In this document: piece by piece, positions 8,630 to 15,610 of the stretch
How positions within the stretch are numbered: the first letter of the stretch is position 1
How the letters are laid out: each line of letters starts with the position of its first letter
Source: an uncultured Oscillospiraceae bacterium
GTDB lineage: Bacteria; Bacillota; Clostridia; Oscillospirales; Ruminococcaceae
NCBI GenBank assembly: GCA_934465295.1
Contig: CAKSKU010000017.1
Span: forward strand, 1 to 59,940
Length of the DNA stretch: 59,940 nt
Direction of reading: 5' to 3'
The notes under the pieces: model-generated
Told to the model about the DNA's origin: nothing
What the model saw: the letters and a program-made list of their open reading frames with translations, nothing else
Database searches by the model: none
Position numbers and translations under genes: made by a program

Positions 8630-8658
8630 GTAAACAAATAAAGATAGGAGATGATATT

Positions 8659-8943
8659 ATGTCCGAAACAACAAGTGTAACAATGCGCCTTGACGCCGAT
8701 GACAAGCGCAAAGCCGAACAGCTTTTCAATTCTCTCGGTCTTAATATGACAACTGCCTTTAATATGTTTATCAAGCAGTCAATTATGTGCGAGGGACTTC
8801 CGTTTTTGGTATCTCTTCACAATTCTCCCGACGATTATTTTTACAGCAAAGCAAACACAGCGCACCTTGACCGTTCGATAGCACAGCTCAACTCCGGTAA
8901 AACCAAAGCTCACGAACTGATAGAGGAAGATTCCAATGAATAA
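8659..8943 (+). CDS. RelB/DinJ-family antitoxin
   Basis: A 94-residue protein. Its first 50 residues (SVTMRLDADDKRKAEQLFNS then LGLNMTTAFNMFIKQSI) are the ribbon-helix-helix DNA-binding and dimerisation region of RelB/DinJ antitoxins; the rest should wrap a ribosome-dependent RNase toxin and neutralise it. A good promoter and AGGAG precede the ATG. Antitoxins of this family usually repress their own promoter. The expected toxin gene begins at 8936, overlapping this gene by eight bases, but is broken after 18 codons, so this antitoxin appears orphaned and may act on a toxin elsewhere or only as a regulator. Confidence 0.85.
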   Translation: MSETTSVTMRLDADDKRKAEQLFNSLGLNMTTAFNMFIKQSIMCEGLPFLVSLHNSPDDYFYSKANTAHLDRSIAQLNSGKTKAHELIEEDSNE

Positions 8944-8992
8944 GGTTTGGACAGACGAGGTGTTGTTTTATCTTTTTAAACAACCCTGCTGA
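8936..8992 (+). pseudogene. Remnant of a YoeB/Txe-type toxin gene
   Basis: The ATG at 8936 overlaps the antitoxin end, the usual arrangement of a toxin-antitoxin pair. The first eight residues, MNKVWTDE, match the start of YoeB/Txe toxins (M-K-x-x-W-S/T-D/E-E). The frame then departs from the family and stops at 8990-8992 after 18 codons. All catalytic residues are missing. A deletion or replacement just after codon 8 explains it best. Confidence 0.6.
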
Positions 8993-9014
8993 TAAATTTT
9001 GTTTATTATTACAA

Positions 9015-9043
9015 TAGACAATAAGTAACAAATAGTATATAAT
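9015..9043 (+). promoter_or_regulatory. Promoter of the ncRNA candidate
   Basis: TAGACA (9015-9020), 17-bp spacer, TATAAT (9038-9043). No coding frame follows before the terminator at 9214-9262. Confidence 0.65.
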
Positions 9044-9049
9044 AACAGT

Positions 9050-9262
9050 AGACCATTATAGGTTTTATTATTACTGTGACCGTATATATCAGTAGCCATA
9101 AAAAGAAGGTACGGGTACAAATTATTTCCGCAACCCGGTAAGCGGCTAATAAAAGACCGGGGTACACATTATGTCCTTTTAAGGGGCTTTATGCGTTTAT
9201 GAGCGAATAAATAAAAGACGGCTGTTTCGATTACTATAAAGTATCGTTGCAGCCGTCTTTTT
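9050..9262 (+). ncRNA. Candidate structured non-coding RNA, about 210 nt
   Basis: A sigma-A promoter stands just upstream and a strong intrinsic terminator closes the unit: AAAGACGGCTG (9214-9224) pairs with the complementary arm at 9249-9259, followed by a T run. Between them there is no plausible ORF with a ribosome site. A small stem CCGC...GCGG (about 9128-9145) presents a loop with CCCGG that can pair with CCGGG about 15 bases downstream, a possible pseudoknot. The direct repeats GGTAC and GGGTAC flank this. It could be a 6S-like or other housekeeping RNA, but I do not recognise a named family. Confidence 0.55.
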
Positions 9263-9301
9263 AGCTTATGTATCTTAACATCTGTACAAGATATTCACCG
9301 C

Positions 9302-9481
9302 TTAAATTTGTTTCGCTTCAATCAAGCTTTTTATCATTTCATCATCAGCCGTTCGGACGGTTCTTGAAAATACAACCTCATTCGCTTTCTTGCCCTTTGC
9401 GCTTTCAAGAGCATTTACCAGTTCGGAACAGCTTTTTTTATCCTTTATTACTATACTTTTTAAAATACTTTTTGTAGCCAT
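9302..9481 (-). CDS. Small hypothetical protein (59 aa)
   Basis: Reading the minus strand from 9481 gives a 59-residue protein starting MATKSILKSIVIKDKKSCSE and ending KSLIEAKQI. AAGGAGG lies 8 bases before the ATG, which makes this the real gene here rather than the plus-strand frame over the same DNA. It is charged, has no membrane segment or signal, and is predicted mostly helical. Similar short MATKSI... proteins are common in Firmicutes, often near mobile or toxin-antitoxin genes, but none has a function I can name. It converges with the ncRNA candidate. Confidence 0.7.
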   Translation of the reverse strand: MATKSILKSIVIKDKKSCSELVNALESAKGKKANEVVFSRTVRTADDEMIKSLIEAKQI

Positions 9482-9602
9482 AATAAAACCTCCTTATGAT
9501 ATATTATAATATGCATAAAAAAGGACTGTATTCTTTTTTATTATTTTACCCCAATAAACTCATTTTGTCAAGGGAAAAATCCTTGCTCTGCTGAAATATA
9601 CA

Positions 9603-9636
9603 AAAAAGCACGACCCAAACTGAGCCGTGCTTTTTA
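9603..9636 (-). terminator. Terminator of glgP
   Basis: On the minus strand AAAAAGCACG and CGTGCTTTTTT form a perfect stem downstream of the glgP stop, ending in T. A short run of imperfect 7-8 bp repeats (9639-9666) lies between it and the gene. Confidence 0.8.
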
Positions 9637-9671
9637 ATTACGAATTACGCATTAAGCATTACGCATTGATC

Positions 9672-12068
9672 TTACTTAAGCTTCCAGATATCACGAGCGT
9701 AATCTTCAACTGCTCTGTCGGCAGAGAAGATGCCTGCGCCTGCGATGTTGTGGAGGGACATCTTGTTCCACTTGTCCTTGTCCTTGTAACATTCGGAAAT
9801 GTACTGCTGTGCGGACTGGTAAGCATCGAAGTCAGCAAGAACCATATATGGGTCTTTGAACTTGAGGGAGTTTGCAACTTCGTCAAACTGGCAGCCGTTG
9901 ATGCCTGTGTACATCTTGTTGATAGCTCTTGCGATAACTTCGTTATTCTCGCAGTAGCTTTCCGGACGGTAGCCCTGAGCCTGCTTTGCAAGAACCTCGT
10001 CAGCGTTCATACCGAAGATAAAGATATTGTCGATGCCGACCTGATCCTTGATCTCGATGTTTGCGCCGTCAAGAGTACCGAGTGTGAGCGCACCGTTGAG
10101 CATAAGCTTCATATTGCCCGTACCCGATGCTTCCTTACCTGCGAGGGAGATCTGCTCTGATACTTCTGCTGCAGGCATAAGGAGTTCGGAAAGGCTTACG
10201 CAGTAGTTTTCAAGGAAGAATACCTGAAGCTTCTTATTTACAGCAGGGTTCTTCCTGATCTCTTCGCCGAGTGCCCAGATCATCTTGATGATCTGCTTTG
10301 CAAGGTAGTATCCCGGTGCAGCCTTTGCAGCGAAGATATATGTCTTAGGAACGAAATCTGCGTTCGGATTATCGAGGAGGTACTGATACTCTGCGATGAT
10401 ATTGAGAGCATTGAGGTGCTGACGCTTATATTCGTGCAGACGCTTTACCTGAACATCGAAAATGCTGTCAGTATTAAGTGTAACACCGAAGTTGGACTTT
10501 ACATACTTTGCAAAGCGCTTCTTGTTTTCGAGCTTGATCTTGCTGAGCTTGTCGAGGACCTTCTTATCGTCTTCAAACTTGTTGAAGTTGGAAAGTTCAG
10601 CGGCATTTTTCTTGAAGCCGTCGCCGATAGTGCTTGAAAGAAGCTCGGTAAGTCCGGGGTTAGCCTGGAGAAGCCATCTTCTGTAAGCGATACCGTTTGT
10701 AACGTTCTTGAACTTGTACGGTGTATCAGCATACTCGTTGCTGAAAACGTCCTGCTTGATGATATCGGAGTGGAGCTTTGAAACGCCGTTTACGCTGTGC
10801 GAAGCGCATACGCAGAGAAGAGCCATATGGATCTGGTTGTTCTGAATGATAGACATTCTTGTGACCTTTGCGCTGTCGCCAATCCTCTCCATGAGTTCTG
10901 CGCAGTAACGGTTGTTGATCTCAACAATGATAGCGAAGATACGGGGAATAACCTGCTTAACGAGGTTCATATCCCACTTTTCAAGAGCTTCCGCAAGAAC
11001 TGTGTGGTTGGTGTAAGCGAATGTGTTTGTAACGATATGCCAAGCCTTGTTCCAGTTGTATCCGCAGTCATCGAGGAGGATTCTCATAAGCTCGGGGATG
11101 GCAAGTGTTGGGTGGGTATCGTTGATATGGATAGCAACCTTTTCATGGAGGTTGTCGAGTGTGCCGTAGATGCTCATGTGGCGGTTTACTATATCTCCGA
11201 TAGAAGCTGCGCACATAAAATACTGCTGACGAAGACGGAGCGACTTGCCCTCGAGGTGGTTATCGTTCGGGTAAAGAACCTTTGAAATAGCCTGTGCGAT
11301 AGTGTTCTGGGAGAGGGACTTGGCATAGTCGCCCTGATTGAACATCTGCATATCGAAGGAAGGAGCTTTTGCCTGCCACAGACGGAGAACGGAAACGCCC
11401 TCGCTGTCGTAGCCGGGAACATACATATCATAAGGAACAGCATAAACTGTGCTGTAATTGTTGTAGGAAATGTGGTGGTATTTGTCGTCCCAGTGTTCAA
11501 CCACTTCACCGTCGAAGTGAACTTCAATGGTCTTGTCCTTCTTGGGAACGAGCCATGTTTCACCGCCGGGGAGCCAGTTGTCGGGGAGCTCTGTCTGCCA
11601 GCCGTCTTCGATCTTCTGCTTGAAGATACCGTACTCATAGCAGATAGAATAACCCATTGCAGGGTAGCCGTCGGTTGCAAGACCGTCAAGGTAGCAGGCA
11701 GCAAGACGGCCAAGGCCGCCGTTTCCGAGTCCTGCGTCAGGCTCATATTCATAAATTCTGTCGATATTAACGTCCCATGACTTCATTATCTCTTCAGCAA
11801 TATCGTTGATGCGAAGATTGAAAAGGCTTGTCTTGAGCGAACGTCCCATAAGGAATTCCATTGAGAGGTAGTAAACTTCCTTTCTTCCCTCGGAATGGAC
11901 CTGATTGCGGAACTTTCTGCGTTTTTCACGGAGAAGCTCAACAACAACTGTCGAGAGTGCCTTGTAGATCTGATTGTCCGATGCATCGATCGGGGTAACA
12001 TTATACTCAGTCTGGAGGGTATTGCGGATCTTTTCTTCGAGATCCGCCCTGTTGATTACCGGCTGCAT
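9672..12068 (-). CDS. glgP: Glycogen/starch/alpha-glucan phosphorylase
   Basis: Splits terminal alpha-1,4-linked glucose from glycogen, starch or maltodextrin with phosphate to give glucose-1-phosphate. The 798-residue length is normal for the family. The pyridoxal phosphate motif GTGNMKLMLNGALT is present with the cofactor lysine near residue 654, followed by LGTLDGANIEI. The start at 12068 (MQPVINR) is chosen over a longer frame from 12113 because the family starts here and AAAGGA lies about 11 bases before it. It is transcribed alone, from a sigma-A promoter at 12229-12257 to a terminator at 9603-9636. The cytoplasmic role in storage glucan breakdown fits a starch-using gut bacterium. Confidence 0.95.
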   Translation of the reverse strand: MQPVINRADLEEKIRNTLQTEYNVTPIDASDNQIYKALSTVVVELLREKRRKFRNQVHSEGRKEVYYLSMEFLMGRSLKTSLFNLRINDIAEEIMKSWDVNIDRIYEYEPDAGLGNGGLGRLAACYLDGLATDGYPAMGYSICYEYGIFKQKIEDGWQTELPDNWLPGGETWLVPKKDKTIEVHFDGEVVEHWDDKYHHISYNNYSTVYAVPYDMYVPGYDSEGVSVLRLWQAKAPSFDMQMFNQGDYAKSLSQNTIAQAISKVLYPNDNHLEGKSLRLRQQYFMCAASIGDIVNRHMSIYGTLDNLHEKVAIHINDTHPTLAIPELMRILLDDCGYNWNKAWHIVTNTFAYTNHTVLAEALEKWDMNLVKQVIPRIFAIIVEINNRYCAELMERIGDSAKVTRMSIIQNNQIHMALLCVCASHSVNGVSKLHSDIIKQDVFSNEYADTPYKFKNVTNGIAYRRWLLQANPGLTELLSSTIGDGFKKNAAELSNFNKFEDDKKVLDKLSKIKLENKKRFAKYVKSNFGVTLNTDSIFDVQVKRLHEYKRQHLNALNIIAEYQYLLDNPNADFVPKTYIFAAKAAPGYYLAKQIIKMIWALGEEIRKNPAVNKKLQVFFLENYCVSLSELLMPAAEVSEQISLAGKEASGTGNMKLMLNGALTLGTLDGANIEIKDQVGIDNIFIFGMNADEVLAKQAQGYRPESYCENNEVIARAINKMYTGINGCQFDEVANSLKFKDPYMVLADFDAYQSAQQYISECYKDKDKWNKMSLHNIAGAGIFSADRAVEDYARDIWKLK

Positions 12069-12228
12069 AACACACTGATCCTTTCTTATGCCAAAGGTCT
12101 GTCGGAACTGCACAAAAATATGGACACAAGCTATGGTTTACAGTTCAACTGACATTCAGCTCTTATCATAAACTTTTTATGAGCATTTATCAATTCCGTC
12201 AAGATACAATGCTACATATTACCGTTTA

Positions 12229-12257
12229 ATTATACAATATTTTTTCACAATTTACAA
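12229..12257 (-). promoter_or_regulatory. Promoter of glgP
   Basis: On the minus strand TTGTAA (12257-12252), 17-bp spacer, TATAAT (12234-12229). The leader to the glgP start is about 155 nt; no known riboswitch is recognised in it. Confidence 0.65.
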
Positions 12258-12378
12258 TCGTAATTTTAAACAAATATAGCTCCATTCTTTGACTGTAAAT
12301 ATGAATATGAACAATTTGTATGTCACTTTGACGTTAAACGTTTAAGCTTTGTTAAAAACTTCCTCATTTCTCTGCGGA

Positions 12379-13503
12379 CTATGGGTTGCATCTCTTGCAG
12401 GGGTCATATCCCATACCGATGATCTCGTCACGGGAGCAGGTCACCTTCTTTTTGTTCTTGTCCTTCATCTGATCTACGCTTGAACAGGACGGGTAATGGA
12501 ACTTTTTTGTGTTTGTGTTAAGGATATAGGTCGCCGTTCCCGATGAGCTGCCGCTTGCAGATGCTGAACCCGACTTTGCCTTGACCGTGACCTTGCAGGT
12601 CGCCTTTAAGCCGTTTGAGGTCTTGACTGTGATAGTGACCGTTCCTGCTTTCTTGGCTGTGACCTTGCCCTTGCTGTTTACGGTCGCAATTTTGCTGTTG
12701 CTCGAATACCATTTTACCGACTTTGCCGCAGATTCGGGCGAAGTTGTTGCCGTGAGGGTCTTTGACTGTCCGATTTCAAGAGCATATTTCGTGTAGTTGA
12801 GCCTTATCGAAGCGACAGTTCCGTCGGAAAGCCTGCTTTCGCCGTTTGAATAGTCAATGGTTATGTCAGGCTGAACATTGTAGCAGTAAACATTGAACGA
12901 AACGCCCTTACCCTTGTCCTCAACGGAGTAAGCCTCCATCTGAACGCCGCTCGCAAGCAGGTTTTCGCCCTTGAATATCGGCGTTACACGGTACAGAACG
13001 TGATTGTCGGTCTCCTCAACATAGTCTGCGACCAAATTCTCGAACGGGAGCATACCCTCAATGTTGAGATACCTCGTTCCCGTGATAAGATTTTCCTCGT
13101 TCGCATTTTCCGCTGTGAGCTGATAGCCGATGAGATGACAGCGGTTGTAAAGATACTTCCCGTCAACGTTGTCATACTTCACCGTGTGCCAGCCCGACGG
13201 CTTTATCATTCCGATGTTTCCTCGCTTTTCGGTCGGCATAGTTTCCTTGCAGACGTTGGCATAAGCTACGCCGCACCGTCCGAGCTCGTCAAGCTCGCTG
13301 TACTGCTCAAACGCCTTTGTCGTCAGGTCGGACTTGCCGAAGCTCGGAACATTGTCGTTAAGCTCGACATAAGCCTCGCCTGAATATGCAGGCAGGTTCG
13401 ACAGCGTTATCTTTGTTTCGGCCGAAACCGACAGCACCGAAAAGTTCAGCACAAAGCTTAACGCCATCAAAAGACTGAGTATCACGCCCTTGTTTTTTCT
13501 CAT
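12379..13503 (-). CDS. Secreted DNA/RNA non-specific endonuclease with Ig-like domain
   Basis: A 374-residue protein with a signal peptide (about residues 1-28), a nuclease domain with the YNRCHLIGYQL active-site motif near residue 120 (the DRGH-type site of EndA/NucA nucleases, here N-R-C-H), a bacterial Ig-like (Big_2) domain about residues 235-310 (KTLTATTSPESA, IATVNSKGKVTAKKAG), a serine/glycine linker, and a C-terminal cysteine module HYPSCSS...CKRCNP seen in many Firmicute secreted nucleases. It should cut extracellular nucleic acid, for nutrition or DNA uptake. A strong AGGAGG precedes the ATG, and a perfect inverted repeat overlaps its promoter. Confidence 0.9.
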   Translation of the reverse strand: MRKNKGVILSLLMALSFVLNFSVLSVSAETKITLSNLPAYSGEAYVELNDNVPSFGKSDLTTKAFEQYSELDELGRCGVAYANVCKETMPTEKRGNIGMIKPSGWHTVKYDNVDGKYLYNRCHLIGYQLTAENANEENLITGTRYLNIEGMLPFENLVADYVEETDNHVLYRVTPIFKGENLLASGVQMEAYSVEDKGKGVSFNVYCYNVQPDITIDYSNGESRLSDGTVASIRLNYTKYALEIGQSKTLTATTSPESAAKSVKWYSSNSKIATVNSKGKVTAKKAGTVTITVKTSNGLKATCKVTVKAKSGSASASGSSSGTATYILNTNTKKFHYPSCSSVDQMKDKNKKKVTCSRDEIIGMGYDPCKRCNP

Positions 13504-13529
13504 AAAAATTCCTCCTCTTTTTATTCTTT

Positions 13530-13574
13530 AAACGTGTACGCTTATATTATACACGTTTTTGGTAACTATATCAA
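13530..13574 (-). promoter_or_regulatory. Promoter and candidate operator of the nuclease gene
   Basis: On the minus strand TTGATA (13574-13569), 17-bp spacer, TATAAT (13551-13546). A perfect 9-bp inverted repeat, AAACGTGTA (13530-13538) and TACACGTTT (13550-13558), brackets the -10 and start point, the position expected of a repressor site. Confidence 0.6.
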
Positions 13575-13604
13575 TACCTATCGCATTATATAATATAGTA
13601 TTTA

Positions 13605-13706
13605 ATACTAATTTTTAATCAAAGTGTAGACAAAAAATCGGCGCAAAAGCCATATATGCAAGCTTTTGCTTGATTTTTTGTACACTTTCAGTTTAAAAAT
13701 TAGTAT
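13605..13706. repeat. 102-bp MITE-like palindrome, copy 2
   Basis: Nearly identical to copy 1 (493-594), with the same ATACTA and TAGTAT ends and the same core. It lies in the 540-bp gap between the nuclease and the HTH genes. A GTAGGGGACGGG...CCCGTC small palindrome follows at 13762-13782; the rest of the gap is AT-rich with no recognised feature. Confidence 0.9.
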
Positions 13707-14047
13707 AAGCGAGTGACGGTGGCAAACATTTTATGTGAATATAAAATTGCTGCAATTTTCCGTAGGGGACGGGTCGCCCGTCACGTTTTTTATGGTATCG
13801 ACGACTGCGAAACGGGAAAATGACCTTTACAATAATTTATTAATGAAGCAGAATAATTCTCTCGTTGAAATACCATACCTTATATAAAGTTCAAATATAA
13901 GCTCTTGTGTTTTTACTAAACAATTGCTTAATAATATTATAAACTCGCTAACCAATTTAGTCAAAAGCTATCTGTCTAATACTGAATAAATATCTGTCTG
14001 CGGATATAATTATATTTAAAGTATATTTGTTAAACGAGGACATAAGT

Positions 14048-14326
14048 ATGAGCAAGGAAGTATCCTTTAAAAATCACGACCGCTTCATTCAGCTTGGAAT
14101 TGCAATTTCATCACTGCGGAAAATAAGGGGCTTGTCGCAGGAAAAGCTTGCGGAAAAAGCGGGCATAAGCCGTGCACTGCTAAGTGTTATCGAAGCTCCG
14201 AATATTGCACACAGTTTTTCTATGGAAGTGTTCTATAATATCGCCGATGCGCTCGATGTTTCTCCGTCAGACTTGCTGACGGCTTCGCTTTTCTCCGATG
14301 ATATCATCAACAAAAACAAGAAATGA
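14048..14326 (+). CDS. XRE-family HTH regulator (first of tandem pair)
   Basis: A 92-residue protein made almost entirely of a Cro/CI-type helix-turn-helix: LGIAISSLRKIRGLSQEKLA, then EKAGISRALLSVIEAP, then NIADALDVSPSDLL. It should bind DNA as a dimer; no sensor domain is attached. The ATG at 14048 has GAGGA 7 bases upstream; a TTG start at 14027 would lack a ribosome site. It is 24 bp before a close paralogue with the same layout, so the pair arose by tandem duplication. Targets unknown. Confidence 0.85.
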   Translation: MSKEVSFKNHDRFIQLGIAISSLRKIRGLSQEKLAEKAGISRALLSVIEAPNIAHSFSMEVFYNIADALDVSPSDLLTASLFSDDIINKNKK

Positions 14327-14350
14327 ACCGTCGATCTGGAGGCTTGAAGT

Positions 14351-14638
14351 ATGAGGAAAGAGGTCGCTTTTAAAAACCGTGACTGTTTTATACAGCTTGG
14401 CATTGCAATAGCGTCTTTGCGCAAGCTTCGCGGAATGTCGCAGGAGATGCTTGCCGAAAAAGCAGGGATAAGCCGCTCGTTTTTAAGCGTTATCGAAGCG
14501 CCGAGTACCGCAAACAGCTTTTCGCTTGAAACGCTTTATGATATAGCCGATGCGCTCGATGTTTCGCCGTCCGATCTGCTGACGGCTTCGCTTTTTCCGG
14601 ATAAATTTATAAAAAAGAATAGTTTTTTCTTTGTATAG
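14351..14638 (+). CDS. XRE-family HTH regulator (second of tandem pair)
   Basis: A 95-residue paralogue of the preceding protein. The start (VAFKNRDCFIQLGIAIASLR against VSFKNHDRFIQLGIAISSLR) and the end (ALDVSPSDLLTASLF in both) match closely, with most differences in the recognition-helix neighbourhood and the C-terminal tail, here rich in F. The ATG follows GGAGG with normal spacing. Likely co-transcribed with the first copy. The pair may form heterodimers or act on related sites; that is inference. Confidence 0.85.
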   Translation: MRKEVAFKNRDCFIQLGIAIASLRKLRGMSQEMLAEKAGISRSFLSVIEAPSTANSFSLETLYDIADALDVSPSDLLTASLFPDKFIKKNSFFFV

Positions 14639-14762
14639 CATTAAAGCCTACATTTGCTCGACTTGTATCGTATTATGTCACATATAAAAGCATAAATCAA
14701 GGAATGTATCGCATATATTTCACCTTTGTATAGGATAAAATGTAATACAGAGGTGGATATGT

Positions 14763-15077
14763 ATGACTGAAAAGGAGTTTTCTCTGCGCCTTGCACAGCT
14801 CCGAAGCCAAAAAGGGGTCTCGGCAAGGGATATGAGTCTGTCGATAGGACAGAACGCAAGCTATATAAACAACATCGAAAACGGCAAGGCTCTGCCGTCA
14901 ATGTTGGGATTTTTCTACATCTGCGAATATCTGAACATATCGCCGAAGGACTTCTTCGACACGGACAGCAAAGCCCCCGAAAAGATACAAGACGTTCTGA
15001 AGGACTTGGAGAAGATAGACAATGAATATCTTGACGATATTGCAAATATTGTTAAAGGACTTGCGAAAAAAGAGTAA
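14763..15077 (+). CDS. XRE-family HTH regulator
   Basis: A 104-residue protein with an N-terminal helix-turn-helix (LRSQKGVSARDMSLSIGQNA, YINNIENGKALPS) and a short C-terminal helical tail (about residues 70-104). It is only distantly similar to the two upstream paralogues. An AGGTGG precedes the ATG. The 124-bp gap from the previous gene may hold its own promoter. A strong terminator follows at once. Role unknown. Confidence 0.85.
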   Translation: MTEKEFSLRLAQLRSQKGVSARDMSLSIGQNASYINNIENGKALPSMLGFFYICEYLNISPKDFFDTDSKAPEKIQDVLKDLEKIDNEYLDDIANIVKGLAKKE

Positions 15078-15082
15078 AAAAT

Positions 15083-15128
15083 CAGACCTGTTTTCAGTTT
15101 TGGGATTTGAAAACAGGTCTGTTTTTTT
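15083..15128 (+). terminator. Terminator after the HTH cluster
   Basis: CAGACCTGTTTTCA pairs perfectly with TGAAAACAGGTCTG (15108-15121), followed by seven T. Closely related stems recur at 23638-23686 and 28451-28495, so this terminator is itself a dispersed sequence. Confidence 0.9.
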
Positions 15129-15221
15129 GTATTGCCTTGCGGGGCAGGAATCCACTTATTCGGTGTTTGGAGTATACGACGGAAATTTGCAAACGGTCGG
15201 ACTACGTTAAAATGTAGTTTC

Positions 15222-15610
15222 TCGTTCATATCCCACCGCCGTTCAAACGTTGTCGGCATAAAATGCTTATCGCTTTCGCTCTGCGCATTTTATGCCGAGG
15301 ATAGTTGCTCCGTAAATAAAGAATTGGCGCAATTCACATTTTTAGGTTTTACGAAACTGTGTTTATCATATTTCGTTTAACCTTTTGATGTGAATTGCGC
15401 CTTTTTAGCTGTTAGTGATTTACTTTTATTGCGACTGACGTTTTGCTGTTAGTTTAAGGAGTTTCGCTTCTGCGGAAGCGACCAAAGGGCTTCCGCCCTC
15501 TGGACACCTGACGAGCTGTGCTCAGCTCGACCAGCTGGTTGGCTTCGCATCGCCCGACAAATTGTCAGCTATGCAAATAATTCCGAATTCCGAATTCCTA
15601 ATTCCGAATT
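15222..15610. repeat. Composite multi-hairpin repeat, single unit (locus R2)
   Basis: One half-unit in reverse order, directly against the valS stop codon. It holds the GGCATAAAATGC stem with a GCGAAAGC tetraloop (about 15254-15298), the GGCGCAATTCACA...TGTGAATTGCGCC stem with a T run after it (15326-15406), a GAGCTGTGCTCAGCTC hairpin module, and a tail of GAATTCC-type short repeats (about 15583-15610). It could terminate plus-strand transcription. 15129-15221 holds nothing recognised. Confidence 0.8.

Noticed and set aside
9268..9477. 69-codon plus-strand frame
   Set aside because: The minus-strand 59-residue gene over the same DNA has a strong ribosome site; this one has none.
9627..10160. 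177-codon open frame antisense to glgP
   Set aside because: Shadow of a well-supported phosphorylase gene.
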